Source: Neoceratodus forsteri
Taxonomy: Eukaryota; Chordata; Ceratodontiformes; Ceratodontidae
DNA length: 64,000 bases
Direction: 5' to 3'
Assembly: GCA_016271365.2 (NCBI GenBank)
Contig: CM057456.1
Span: 885,294,001 to 885,358,000, forward strand
The translations under genes were made by a program, and so were the position numbers. The notes beneath the pieces are model-generated. The model searched no databases and had not been told where the DNA came from. It was given only the letters and a program-made list of their open reading frames with translations. Positions 44,785 through 56,065 of the stretch are shown in pieces. Position 1 is the stretch's first letter. Every line of letters begins with the position of its first letter.

Positions 44785-47440
44785 ATATTAAAGATAGAAG
44801 CCGTCGGCAGGTAATATGTCTTGGCCCACCTAGCCTGCCCTATATTCCTTATCTACTCTGTCACTGCAGACCCTACTTGATCATCAGTCTTCTCCCCCCT
44901 TACCTTACTTCTAAGCCCCCCTTGTGTCTATCCCCATGCATGCTTGAATCCTGTTACCATTTTAGCCCCCACCACCTCTGCTGTGAGGTTGTTCTAGGCT
45001 TCCACCACCCTCTCCGTGAAGAAGTATTTCTTCACATCTCCTCTGAGCCCCCCCACCCCCAGCTTCATGGCTTGAACCCTTGTCCTAAAGCATCTTTTTC
45101 TATAGAAAATGCTACCTTCCTGTACCTCATTAATACCTGTGATGTATTTGAATGTTTCTATCATACCCCCCCCCTTTCCTTTACAGAGTACACATTTAGT
45201 TCCTTGAGTCTTTCCAGGTAGAGTTTTTGATGCAGGCCCTGCACCATTTTGGTAGCCTTCCTTTGTAACGCCTCTACCATATCTATTTATTTATTTGGTT
45301 TTTGGTAATCGGGTAAGTACACTAGACAACAGTGTGCCTATTTTCAGGTATGACCCGGGAGATTACATTTCACATAAACAAATAACGATTCACAAAAGCT
45401 CTTCTACAAAACAGATTACATTTCACAAAAGCACATCATAGCGACAGCAGCACAATTCAAACAAGTGGGAACAGGTGTTATACAAGCAGTTGTTCTACGA
45501 ACAGTTGTGCAACAACTATGAAGAGTGACTCATAAAACAGAGGATTGAAACTAGGCAGTACAGAATAGACAATAGGGGAGGCCTAGAGAGCATCAATGTA
45601 CAGCAGAAGTAGTCTTACAAGCAATAGGGCATTGAGAGTCAGGAGGGGTCCAGTTTTGTAAGACAGCCTATACATAACACGTGTTAGCACTAAAGTAAAC
45701 TTATACAATCAATAGTGCAGTAGTGGCAATATACAGATAAGTAAAACATCAACAGCATGGTGCATAAAAATTGGAGACTGCGGTACCATTATGTTAGAGG
45801 GGGTGAGGTGACAGAGAGCAGCCAGACTCATCAGGGTATTAAGACAGAGAAATATGTTGTATAGGCAGAGGAGCAGATTTGGGAGCTGAGAGGCCACAAG
45901 GGTTGGAAGCATTTGCAGATCATGGACTGGAAGATGTGGGTTTTTAGGGCTGATTTAAAGGACAGGGTAGAGGTGGAATAGAGTACTGTTTGAGGAAGAG
46001 AGTTCCAGAGTCTAGGTGCGAAAGATGAGAAGGCCTGTTCCCCTATTTTGGTAACACGCCTGCACGTGGCAAGCTGGGTGGGATCGTGAAACCTGAGGGA
46101 GTAGGCAGCACTTGCATTAGGAGGGGGTGGGATGGTAATAACAGGAGAGGGGGACTGTAGTTGCTTATAAATAAAGCAGCCTAGGGCAAAGGATCACGAC
46201 GCCAAGGGGAATAGCCACCCTTAAGAGCTGCCGAGTGAGCAGTGGTGAGTTAGGCATGGGGGTGAAAGGGCAAAGTGCCAAACGTTGTTATAAGTGATGT
46301 CCCACTTATGCAAGGAAACTGAGGGGGATATTGTAGGCAGGGGAGGAGTAAGCCCTGGGCAATAGTCTTCTGGGCAGGGGGTGTGAGAAGATGCTTAAGG
46401 CGGTAGACCATCCCAATATGAGTATTGGCAGCTTTGCACTGATTTGTGATGTGTAGGTGGAAATCTAGGCTAGGGTCTAGGGTGATGCCTAGGTATCTGA
46501 ATTCCTTGGCTGTAGAGAGAGGGGAGTCATTGATGCTTCTGATATCTAAGGGGAGAGGGCAGGGACCTCAATGGGTCCGGGATCCAAATAACATTACTTG
46601 GGATTTTGCAGCATTGAGAACCAGGTTGTTTGCCACGAGCCATTTCTGTATGTGCATGTCATACAGTCTAATTCATTCTGGAAGGGGGGCTTCCAGAACT
46701 GGACCCAGTACTCGAGGTGGGGTCTTACCAGTGATCGATACAAGGGTAATACTACCTCCCTCTTTCTGCTGGTGATGCCCCTCCCTATGTACCTGAGCAT
46801 CCTGCTAGTTTTCCCAACTGCCTTATCACACTGCTTGGCTACCTTCAGGTTATCAGAAATGATTACCCCTAGGTCCCTTTCCTGTTTTGTGGTTGTTAAT
46901 ACCTCCCTGCTTAAGTGGTACATTGCTCCAGGGTTTCTGTGCCCCAAGTGCATGATCTTGCACTTTTTTGCACCGAAATCCAGCTGCCATTCCCTTCCTC
47001 GACCAGTCTTCCAGCTTTTTGAGACTGTCCCTCATTGTTTCCACACCCCCACCATATGTCCACTCTGTTGCAGATTTTTGTATTATTCATCCCTTCTGCA
47101 ATGTCACTGATAAAGACATTAAAGAGGACCAGGCCTAGTACTGACCCTTGTGGCACCCCACTGGTCACCTTGCTTTTCCAGAGTGGACCACCATTTACCA
47201 CCACCCTTTGACTCCTATTGCTTAGCCAACTTCTTACCCATTTTACCACACTTGGACCCACTCCTAGGCCCAGCTTGCTCATCAGTCTTTTATGTGGAAT
47301 GGTTTTAAAGGCCTTACCGAAATCCAGGTAGGCCACCTCTACCACTTCTCCCTGATCCACTACCCTGGTCACCAACTCAAACAACTCACTCAGGTTCATC
47401 TGGAAAGACACCCCCGTGAAACCATGTTGCCTCAGATGCT
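44785..47440 (-). mobile_element. CR1 LINE (minus), split by a Vingi-like LINE
   Basis: The upstream part (47440-46650) gives MNLSELFELVTRVVDQGEVV and YLDFGKAFKTIPHKRLM (motif A altered from DFSKAFDT). GVPQGSVLGLVLFNVFISDI follows, and then IAEGMNNTKICNRVD, where YLFADD has been deleted. RDLGVIISDNLKVAKQCDKA and RSLVRPHLEYWVQFWKPPFQ come next. The downstream part (45283-44785) holds the C-terminal end, read from the plus strand as the usual reversed wording (GAAGAAGTATTTCTTCACAT). The 45284-46649 block is inserted between them. No octamer tail is preserved at the 3' end. Confidence 0.8.
45284..46645 (-). mobile_element. Vingi/Rex1-like LINE 3' part inserted in CR1
   Basis: On the minus strand 46640-46300 reads IQKWLVANNLVLNAAKSQVM, then EFRYLGITLDPSLDFHLHIT and ANTHIGMVYRLKHLLTPPAQ. 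This aligns in pattern with the LINE at 13609-14142 but is a different family. Shifted pieces continue to about 45700. The 3' end, read on the minus strand, is CTGAAAATAGGCACACTG, CTAGTGTACTTACCCGATTA and CCAAAAACCAAATAAATAAA. This tail is shared with the SINE at 60830-61030, which marks it as a likely LINE partner of that SINE. Confidence 0.7.
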
Positions 47441-47589
47441 ATTTTTTTAACTTATCAAAACAAACAAACACAAAAGAACAAGAATCAGTCCTCTGAAAAA
47501 AAGGACTAATGTTTGTTCCCACCCCTAAACTGAACTTCTTTCAAATCCACATTGACTCATTTAAGTTTTTCAGAAATATTAAATTTTTT

Positions 47590-48637
47590 TTTTTTTGTGT
47601 CAAAGGCTAACAATCCTCCTGCAAATATGGGATTTAAAATACAACCTCTGGAGTTGGACAATGGTTCTGAAGACTTGTACTTGTTGCTAGCAGAAATCAA
47701 GGATGAAAATTCAAATGTGGGCCAGCCTGGTGGCGCTGAGGGTTGAGGCACTGGACGCCACACCTCGTGCCATGCCGGCTACCTGTGTTCGGGAACAGAC
47801 ATGGGCTACCGGGGGCCAGCAGGGTCAGGGAAGGATAAAGCATCCGGAGGACTGCTCTCCTTCCCTGGGGAGGGGGTGATCTCGGCACCGGCACCTGAGT
47901 GCCCCTAAGCGGAGGGCTGGGAGCAAGGTGTCACAGGCGCGTGCATGGGGAGTCAGGTGCAGGCGTCTCGAGTGGAGCACGCGGGAGCGTGCGGAGTCCA
48001 CCTCAGCTGACGTCACTGCACACATCCAGCTCCAGAGGGAGGAAAAAGCAGAAAAAATCCTTGCCGCAACGCCTGCATGAAGCCGCCTGGCCATCCCTCA
48101 CCAGCTCTCAGGCTGACTCCAATCCAGACCTGTGTCCGTGACACCTTGGCTGGTGGCACGGCCCCACCCTGGGGGGCAAGCCAGGGAGCAGGCAGGACAG
48201 CTTATATGGGAGTGGGGACGGTGGGGGCTGTGACTGGGCTGAGAACTGGCGCTGGGGCAAAAATAAAAAAAAAATAAAAAGAAAAGTCAAATGTGGGCCC
48301 ATCAACAACAACACATGGACAAGGGAGCAATGAAGTGGATGAAAAGGAAATGGTCAAGCTACAGAACTTAGAAGCACCAACAATAGAGACATATTGTATT
48401 ATTCTGGACATTGGGGCTAATGAACTAAATGTGGACAATAATGACACATATAATTATAGCCTACACAGAGAACCAGAGGGCTATAATATTAAGGAACAAA
48501 GGAAATTATTGTTCAAAGAAAAATCTACCTTTTGCCTTGCTGTTTATAATAATGTGATTAACTATTTTGAGAAAGTGATAACTAAACAAGTAGAGGAACT
48601 GCTGAACAACAATGAGCCCCACCCTGAATATCGCTAG
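47590..48637 (+). pseudogene. Unassigned ORF interrupted by a SINE
   Basis: One frame reads ANMGFKIQPLELDNGSEDLY ... EIKDENSNVG up to 47723. It continues in the same frame after the SINE from 48300 to a stop at 48637 (GPSTTTHGQGSNEVDEKEMV ... EKVITKQVEELLNNNEPHPE). Without the SINE and one duplication copy the frame is uninterrupted for about 155 codons. A T-rich tract ending GTGTCAAAG precedes it (47585-47604) and could be a 3' splice site. The product is acidic and I recognise no domain. Frames after 48640 (KALKIIYSLLNQKIRLNIVA) may continue it after a frameshift. It may be a transposon-derived protein or a host exon. Confidence 0.4.
47724..48286 (+). mobile_element. tRNA-headed SINE copy 1, 13-bp TSD
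   Basis: The 563-bp insertion is flanked by perfect copies of TCAAATGTGGGCC (47711-47723 and 48287-48299) and ends with an A-rich tail (48259-48286). The head (GCCTGGTGGCGCTGAGGGTT ... CTGTGTTCGGGAAC) resembles tRNA A and B box spacing. The copy at 62472-62992 has an alignable head (GGCCCAGTGGTGCGGAGGGC ... GACTGGTTCTGG). The body is GC-rich. Such an element would be moved by an L1-type enzyme, in line with the A-tail and long TSD. Confidence 0.75.
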
Positions 48638-48639
48638 AG

Positions 48640-48789
48640 GTGAGAGAGGAGCTCTCAAGGCACTGAAAATCATCTACTCTTTATTAAACCAGAAGATAAG
48701 GTTGAACATAGTTGCTAGGGACTGGGAATATTACAGAGAGGTTGCTCTTACACTATTAGACAAACTCTAGCCAGAGCCGATACTGCTGT
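48640..48789. other. Possible continuation of the unassigned ORF
   Basis: A shifted frame remains open for about 45 codons (GERGALKALKIIYSLLNQKI) and ends before the composite repeat. Nothing else is seen. Confidence 0.3.
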
Positions 48790-50290
48790 GGCGAGCTGCC
48801 AAATGACCAAAGTTACACACGTGCATAGAAGATTTTGAACGATCGGGTGTAACTTGGCCATTTTTTAGAGTTGTTTCTTAAAATTTTCAACATGGCCTTT
48901 TTGGGACCCCACCTCATGAAGAGTGCCACTGTCATTTCATTCACTTGTCCCGAAAGATGATTTCGCAGAGCGACTGCACCATTCTGTGCCACAGGTGCAA
49001 AAACACATTTTGGGCAAGATGTGAAAAATTACAGCTGCACTGTTAATAAGGAGGTGTGCAAAAATGGCAATGTTGAAAACCTGAAGTGAAAATATTAAAA
49101 ATTTGTGAAGTTAGGATCGTGCGTAGAAACTGTGCAACGCATGCTCATACCACAGTCATTTTTTGGAATTGTTTCACCAAATTTGCAACATGGGCTGTTT
49201 GGGACCCCACCTCATGAACAGTGGCATTGTCGTTTCATTAATTGGTCTCAAAAGGTGATTCTGCACAGCGACCATGAAATCACCTTTCGGGACAGAGTAA
49301 TGAAATGGCAGTGACAGTGTTCATGAGGTGGGGTCCCAAGAACCCCATGTTGAAAATTTGGGGCCAAAATTCCTAAAAATAGCTGATATATCAACAAAAG
49401 TTGAAAACCCCATTGACTGCCATTATATTACACTTATCTTTGATTCTTCAGTTGCAGTTCAGCTTTGAAGAGTGCAGATGTGTCCCAGTCCACAGAAGAT
49501 GACAGTACCAACCTCTGGAGGTCAGTATGGGTAAGGGGTGCAGGAAGGTGGGTGCTCAGTGGGAGGGGGGACTGGGCCGACGATGAGTGACCGTTTTCTT
49601 TTTTACAGGTAAAAAAAAATGTTGGGGGACAGTTCTCTTTCTTTACAGGGAAAGAAAAGAAAAAAAAACAACCCATACATTTTTGCACACTGGGGTGGGC
49701 TCCCAGTGTGCCATATGAGTTGGGGGGGTACATGATGCCAACTTGGGGATTGGGCACCCCGATGTCAGCATGGAGGGAGAAAAAAACATAAATTTGGGAA
49801 CACTGGGGTGGGCTCCCAGTGTGCCGCATGAGTTGGGGGGTACATGATGCCAACACGGGGATTGGGCACCCTGATGTTGGCACGGGGACAGGGAATGGAG
49901 GGAGCAGGGAGGATAGCAGCAGTGGGGGGGTTTAATTTGCTGCCAGTGCTGGGAGGGAATGGAGGGAGTTGGGAGGACAGGAGCAGTGGGAGGGTGTGGG
50001 AGGAGTGCCATCTGCAAGATGGTGGTGGTGACGCAACTGCGCATGTACGGCATTCACACATGCGTAGTTGTAGTGAGTGACATTCTGCCATTCACAAGAT
50101 GGTGGCACCTGCAGAACTGCGTATGCACAGTTCTTGTCCCGGAATATGGATGTAAGAGCCAAAATAGTGTGGCTGTTACTCTGTAGCAGCCGATCGTGGT
50201 GGAGTTTTACAAGCTACATTGGATTTTCAGAAGGATACTTCCAAAAGTCCAATGGAAGGTGGCACGATACAGCCATTTTAAGGCTATGAT
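48790..50290 (+). repeat. Composite repeat copy 2: two tandem units plus palindrome
   Basis: Units start near 48884 and 49181 (period ~300). The second runs into a palindrome (about 49176-49359) whose arms include GGGACCCCACCTCATGAAC and its complement. The tail has CAGCTTTGAAGAGTGCAGA, as in copy 1. It also has two direct copies of CACTGGGGTGGGCTCCCAGT (49686 and 49800, period 114) and then GC-rich sequence to about 50290. Copy 1 has the same parts in the same order with four units. The borders are not fixed by terminal repeats. Confidence 0.7.
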
Positions 50291-50419
50291 CACTAAACGA
50301 CTGTAAGCGCCACCCACAGCTGTAAGAATGAGAACAATTACAGGGAAGTAACAACTAATTCCTTGCCCGCATTCAAGAAACAACTGCAGATCCTGCTCCA
50401 GCAGCTCCTTATTACTCTA

Positions 50420-50975
50420 GATAGAAGCATAATAAAGGGTAAGTTCAAATACATGTAGAATGAACGTCCTGTGACAGCAACCTTTTACATTCTCCCTACA
50501 GTACAATTCGTAAAAATACCCTAAATCCTCCTGGCCAACCAACAGTGTCAGGCATAGGAGCCTCGATGGAGAATGTGGGTAGATTTGTGGATTTCTTTCT
50601 AAAACAGTGTGTCACTGATTTGCTTTCCTACCTTAAAGACAGCAATGATGTTCTGAAGAAGTTCAAAGATTTCCACTGGAAGAGCGCATACTGTTGGGTG
50701 GGGATTAATATTGAGCCATTGCACACCTCTATCAGGCACCACCAGGGGATTAGGGCCTGTGAGTACTACATACTAAATCAGCAAAGTATGGAGGATATAC
50801 CAACTGAGATCAACTCCATGGCCCCAGAATACATTCTTACATACAACAGCTTCAGATTCAAAAACAGATACTTTATCCAAACATGTGGTATGGCCATGGG
50901 GCAGCAATGGCTCCCTCATACGCTAGTCTTTTCCTAGGACTATGGGAGGAAAAACAGGCACTTAACATTGGGGGA
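50420..50975 (+). pseudogene. Penelope-like reverse transcriptase fragment
   Basis: The frame from about 50508 reads TIRKNTLNPPGQPTVSGIGA, SMENVGRFVDFFLKQCVTDL and ITxxI-like NIEPLHTSIRHHQGIRACEY. In the family the last block is the palm motif D-x-x-x-LYTxIP. It then reaches NSFRFKNRYFIQTCGMAMGQ, where active Penelope-type enzymes have a TAMG motif. The PPGRP-x-VSGI and (A/S)MG motifs are characteristic of Penelope-like elements, which prime from nicked or telomeric ends and often carry a GIY-YIG endonuclease. The catalytic YADD-like region and the endonuclease are missing. The fragment runs straight into the terminal-repeat wording at 50960. Confidence 0.75.
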
Positions 50976-50985
50976 TCTGTATTTA

Positions 50986-51504
50986 CCTACGTAAGGACAT
51001 AGACAGGGTAGAGAAGGTTCAGAGGAGGGCAACAAAGATGGTGCATGGATTGCATCACAAGTCCTATGAGGACAGGTTGAAGGCACTGAACATGTACTCC
51101 CTGGAGGAGAGGAGGGAGAGAGGGGATATGATAGAGACATACAAGTATCTTACAGGGAGGAACAGGGTGCAGGAATGCACTATTTTTAAGCGAAAAAGAT
51201 GTTCCAGGACTAGAGGGCATGGGATGAAGTTGGAGGGAGGATGATTCAGAGGAAATGTGAGGAAGAATTTCTTCACAGAACGGGTGGTGGACAAGTGGAA
51301 CACCCTGCCAGAGGAAGTGGTGGGGGCTGAAACAATCACGGGATTTAAGAATGCATGGGATAGACATAAAGGAATTCTGGAGGTCAGGGGTAAGGAGCAA
51401 CAGACTTCTTGGAAAACATAAACTGAACTTAGAAACTTAAATGGGCAGACTGGGTGGGCCATAGGCCCTTATCTGCCGACACTGTCTATGTATCTATGTA
51501 TCTA
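50986..51504 (+). mobile_element. CR1 LINE 3' end inserted in the Penelope repeat
   Basis: It encodes KDIDRVEKVQRRATKMVHGL ... SLEERRERGDMIETYKYL and RKNFFTERVVDKWNTLPEEV, then the 3' UTR and a TATCTATG-type octamer tail. TGTATTTA is found on both sides (50978-50985 and 51505-51512). It interrupts GGGGATCTGTATTTAATTG, which is intact at 27910-27928. The duplication may be partly chance because the tail itself ends in TATGTAT. Confidence 0.8.
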
Positions 51505-51640
51505 TGTATTTAATTGTTTTGCTGAGATGGAATCGGAGTAAAAAGCTGAAGTGCAGTGGTGCTGCATAAATCCTTATATCAGCAAAGCAAAGCATGGTGT
51601 CATGACTGGTTTATGCCTGATGAGTGCAAGTGTCTTTTTA
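51505..51640 (+). repeat. Penelope-like terminal repeat fragment
   Basis: TTTAATTGTTTTGCTGAGAT, AGCAAAGCAAAGCATGG and GACTGGTTTATGCCTGA match the right arm at 27920-28030 closely. This copy follows the RT fragment and identifies the repeat family. Confidence 0.7.
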
Positions 51641-53514
51641 TTTATGCTGCCATTACATAATACATATGTCTTTATCATATGCATTGTTTTATCCTATTCT
51701 ATAGCTTATTTTTTCTTCTTATGTAACACTTTTCTATGTACTGGTAACTTCTCAAGTAAGGACACCATTGCAGCTGAGCTTGGCTTAATAATCTTTTCCC
51801 ATTCTTTAATTAATAAAGAGTCCAAATATTTGTGTAAAGAAGAGTATTTCAAAGCAGCAGTACACGATGGCAGTGATAATTTTGACCTACACTTTCTTAT
51901 TTTATTTTAGGTGGCCACCTATCTCCTAACTTGTATGATACTCTTTTTTCCACATTTTTATTTTGCTCTACCACTTTCTTTTACAGGTGAAACAATAAAA
52001 GGAGTACTCTTTTTACTATGGCTTGAACCAGGTTTTCATCAGTATGCTCTGTTGTTTTTGAACACTAATTCTTTAAGATCACTTTTCATGTGACTAAAAT
52101 GAATTAACATGCAGCAGATACTGTGCCCTGACTTTATGGGACACCATGATGATAACCAGGCTTGTGCCATATTGAAAGTGTAGTCTTTTACACCTCTAGA
52201 TGTCTTCCTGTTAGCTTTTTTGTGTCTAGTCAATATTCTGGTATGTTTTAACTTTTTGTTTTATAGAAATACATAATCTATTTTTGCCTTTGTAACTTCT
52301 TGAAATTTCTTTCCTCTGCAGCAGTTACTGTCCTCTCATTTCATACTGCCTGAACATTCTATGACACTGATCAGTGACACCATTTCAGGCCATTCAGGTA
52401 AATAGGACGGACTGGTGTTACTGATGTTATGGACTGTCTTAGAAACATGAAAAGAAAGAGTAGTAGCTGCTGATGCGAGTGAAACTCTGTGTAGAATTGA
52501 GGACATCCCAAAGCCAGAATATTTATTAATCAAAAACTGGTCAAAGCATACCTAATACATAACTGGGATGGAAAGGAAAATGGAAGGGCAGTTAATGATG
52601 TAAAACTTGTCTCTTATCTCCTTTAAAAGGAACACTTCTTTTACTGTTTAAACTTGAATAAAAGTTAACACAGGCTCAAAATGGGGAAAGAAGGGTATCA
52701 TACAAGTTAGGAGATAAGGGGCAATCAAAAATAGAATAAAAATGTATGGGTCAAAAATGTCACCACTATCATGCACTGCTGCTTTAAAAGCACATCATAG
52801 AAAAGGTATGCGAAAATCAAACATGCTGTCTAATCATTAGGGCTAGCAAGATATCAAATACAATTCTTAATGCTTAGTTTTCCATGTCATCGGAGAATTC
52901 CATTTGATTCTATCTGATTGGTTACCTGATATCCCAGGGGCATACATGCTGTATACCCTTGTTGACTTTGTTAAAATGCCAAGTGTGTGTCTGCAGAGAG
53001 AGAGATGAAGGTTGGAGGTATATTCAGAGAGACTAAACTTTGAATGTCAAACAAAACCCCAGTTTCATGTATTGCATTCATCATCTGAATCTAATTTTTC
53101 AAAAAAGTAGAAATGTGTTCCAGAAGATGAAGGACTGATCTGCTCATCATTTTAACACCTGACATAAAGGTATGAATTTATTTCTCAAAATGTCTTAAAA
53201 CAGGAATAGTTAAAATATACTTAACAATAGACATTTTCTTGAGCATGGAAAAGGCAGAGTTTGTCTAGTTAAATAAACTCATTTTACCCTGCTAGCAAAA
53301 TACCAGCCTGTTTCTGAATATTGAATTAATTTGGATTTCTTCAGCAGAGCAGATGAAACTTAAGTAGGTAGCCATACAGAAGTAGAAAAGAAAGTCCTTC
53401 ACCTTTCATGAAAGAGGGCATTGCACCAACAAAGGAAAGCTTTCCATAGAACACTGTTTCAAAAATGAACTCATATAAATGAGACGATTTACCACACTTC
53501 CTACTAAAACTGAC
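51641..53514. other. Presumed intron sequence, no gene recognised
   Basis: No known repeat or exon is recognised. Because a MOCOS exon ends at 53515 on the minus strand, this is expected to be its downstream intron. Isolated splice-like sites (52322-52399 plus, 52936-53003 minus) do not fit that gene. Confidence 0.5.
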
Positions 53515-53591
53515 CTGTAAGCTTCTCCAGGATATCAAACCCATGCTTCAGTGCAATTATGTCAAGGAAGGAAATGGTGCCATCTTCAAAC
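53515..53591 (-). CDS. MOCOS: MOCOS (molybdenum cofactor sulfurase), one internal exon
   Basis: On the minus strand a pyrimidine-rich tract ending TTTTTTCAG is followed by G-TTT-GAA-GAT and 25 complete codons. The exon ends ...CTT-ACA-G with donor GTCAGT. The peptide FEDGTISFLDIIALKHGFD then ILEKLT matches the vertebrate MOCOS stretch that I recall as FEDGTISFLDVIALKHGFD, in its NifS-like aminotransferase domain. MOCOS is a cytosolic, pyridoxal-phosphate enzyme that sulfurates the molybdenum cofactor needed by xanthine dehydrogenase and aldehyde oxidase. The exon starts with the last base of an Arg codon and ends with the first base of a Gly codon, agreeing with ...R-FEDG and LT-G. No other MOCOS exon was found, so its introns here are at least ~10 kb upstream. 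The exon looks intact and under constraint. Confidence 0.88.
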
Positions 53592-53850
53592 CTGAAAAAA
53601 GAAATCAGGAAATATACCAACTATCTTTCAATCAAAACACAAAAACTACTGAGATGTTATGAAAATCTATTGATCCTGTCTAGTAACATAATGCTCTACC
53701 TAAAGAGTAGATTTGGGAGCCTAAGCAGATGGGTGGAGCTTATGTTGTTCTTTTTTTGGGGGGGGAATATAAGATAGGCATGATAGTAATTAACAGTATA
53801 AAATATTTTTTACAGTCAAAACACAGCAAAATAAATATCATTGAAAGGAA
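53592..53850. other. Intron sequence between MOCOS exon and DIRS
   Basis: No element recognised apart from the splice acceptor at its lower edge. Confidence 0.5.
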
Positions 53851-53896
53851 GAAACAAGAATGTTTCTAGCAATTAGAATGTATTAGTGATGTCATA
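53851..53896 (+). repeat. DIRS left inverted terminal repeat
   Basis: TTTCTAGCAATTAGAATG (53863-53880) and TATTAGTGATGTCATA (53881-53896) correspond to the reverse complement of the ICR left half, where the wording is TTCTAGAAAAAAAGAGTG followed by the same 16 bases. Confidence 0.75.
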
Positions 53897-54429
53897 AAAC
53901 TTGAACAATCACATCCCTGAAGAGTTGCCCAAAGGTATAACTTTAGAATGCTAAAAGTCAAACTCTTCAGTGTGGTCTTGCTCCCCCTAGTGTTCTAATG
54001 GCAGATTTATTTCTCCACAGAAGATAGCAGTCACTCTAGAGTCCTGGTTTAGGCCCTGTGGCTGTTTTTTTAGTTTTGGTTACTATTTTACTAATTTGTA
54101 AATCTTAAAAGTTAATTTGATATGTTGAGTTAGTTTAACTAACTGTTTTTAATTTTATTGGTTCCTAACCAGTTTTGCTCTGGTTCCCAGAACCACCATA
54201 ATGTTATTTTCACCAGTTTCTGGTTTGGGTTTTCCATTCCAGTTCCAGTTTCGAAATCAGATACTGCAATTGTGTTTGAAACTGACTTTCTTATGAAAAC
54301 GGTTATGTTTTTCACATTTAACACCCCGAAAATGACTTTTTTCTTTTACTTACTGTCAAATTGGCAAAGGTAGATGGCAATGACCTTTGCTTTGAATAAT
54401 TAGGCCGAGAACAGCAGGAAAACCAAAAG

Positions 54430-56065
54430 ACAGAAAAGGGCCTGCAGGATATAAACAGTGTCCAACATCATGGATGCTCCCCTGTAAAACACAAAAAGGT
54501 CATGGAGAAAAGTTCCATTGAAGATAGAAAGTACACTTCAGATGGTGCTTCTTCTCCATGGTAGTCTCTTGTGACCAAGGAGGGCTCAGCTGGCCATCTG
54601 CTGCCATGATAATTTTGGACACTTACTTGGATCAGTAAATTCAAATACCTGAACCTGCAGGAGTGCTTACCTCTGTTGCCTTTGCACTTTTCATTTGCAA
54701 GGTACTTGTTCCTCTCCTGAGGTGAAAAATAATTTTTGTGGTGTTCTAGTGGCATAGGACACTGAAAACTGCTACAAGACACTCTCTAAAAAGCAGTCAT
54801 CTCTGACAAGCATGAAGACAGATACTATAATACTGCTACTCTATCATCCTCGAAAGAGCAGAGGGCTCCCAGCTGGGTATACTCTGATGCCTCTGATGGC
54901 AGCCTCTCAAATGATAAGAGGTTTTCTGAACAACAGCCAGACACTAAAAGGAAGCAAAAAGAAAAGCACCTAGGGTTTCATCTGCCTGAGAAGCAGAGGA
55001 ACTGGTGCAAGAAAAGACTATGCCCTCTCTGGAGGACATCAAAGAAATGTGGCATGTTTCCAAGACAGTGAGGGACTTTAAGAAGCCTGCTTTTGATGCA
55101 ACCCAGCAGCCCTCCAGAGGATCAGTTTGTAGAGGATGAGGAAGAGGATGCAATCTCCTCAGACAATACTGCTGAAGAGGAGATTGGTTCTCCTCCAAGG
55201 GTGAATTAGGATTATTCCTCATATACTGCTTTTGCTGAAAACCAAATGGCTGGTTTGCTGAACCTATTGTTCACACTTCACAGAAACAGACGTAGGCACA
55301 AACAAGGTTGAATTTATGAAAACGCTGTGCCTAATCTCTACTTAAAGAGTATCAGTACCCATTGACAGGGCTTTCCAAAATGCTGCTAAACAGATTCTTG
55401 CTAGATCTTCCAACCTCTATTGCCACGGACAAGAAAATATTTTAAAAAAAGTACGTGGTAAGCAGTTGGGATTAGAGTTTATTCATACATACCCTGACCT
55501 AGAGTGTGTTATTCAAATTGGAACTTGTTCAAAAGCAAATGTAACTTTTTTTCGGCAACAACCCCTGATAAAGATTCCAGAAAAATTCACCTTATGGCTA
55601 AAAGGGCACATACTACCTTTTCTCTATTGTTGAGGCAGGCAGCCTACCTAAGTTGCCCAGCAAACTATCAACAGGCCCTATGTCATTTGGTTCTGCCCTT
55701 GTGTGAGAGTTTGCACTCACTGGAAAAGTTTCGCCTCTCACATACAGTGAAAGTAGGTATGGAAGATGCAAGATATTAATTTCAGATGGCGAGTGACATG
55801 AATGACACAGCATTTGGAGCCCTTGTTAATTCAATGTCCTCTAGAAGGTTTGCATTGCTCAGGACAACTGGATTGTCACAGGACATGCTGGGTAAATCAA
55901 CTGATTTCCCCTTTGAAAGTACCTTCTTATGTAGTAGTAAAACTGAGATATATACGAAAAAAGTTGATGAACAAAAAGTAATCTTTAAAAATGTTACTGA
56001 GTGTGGTCCCCATCACATTATAGGCCCAAAAGAATGGGAGGTAGTGGTAAGGCATATTATAGCAG
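54430..56065 (+). pseudogene. DIRS gag-like ORF1, degraded
   Basis: Frames with frequent stops include acidic serine-rich stretches (SSPPEDQFVEDEEEDAISSD, EEEIGSPPRV). At 55786 a 94-residue open piece reads MASDMNDTAFGALVNSMSSR, RFALLRTTGLSQDMLGKSTD and FPFESTFLCSSKTE. The SSRRFA-LR-TGL-x(6-10)-DFPF pattern is the one I know from the end of DIRS gag-like proteins. An Arg/Gly-rich continuation (RGTGKGRGRRG, about 56532-56565) lies beyond the CR1 insertion. Gag would package the RNA. Confidence 0.65.

Noticed and set aside
52322..52399. Plus-strand exon-like block (TTTCCTCTGCAG ... CAG-GTAAAT) with an open frame
   Set aside because: The peptide (QLLSSHFILPEHSMTLISDT) is unfamiliar, it lies antisense to MOCOS, and short open blocks between splice-like sites are common. 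Not enough to annotate.
52936..53003. Minus-strand exon-like block just downstream of the MOCOS exon
   Set aside because: Splice-like sites exist, but in the phase required by the MOCOS exon the frame meets a stop and does not encode the expected MOCOS sequence.
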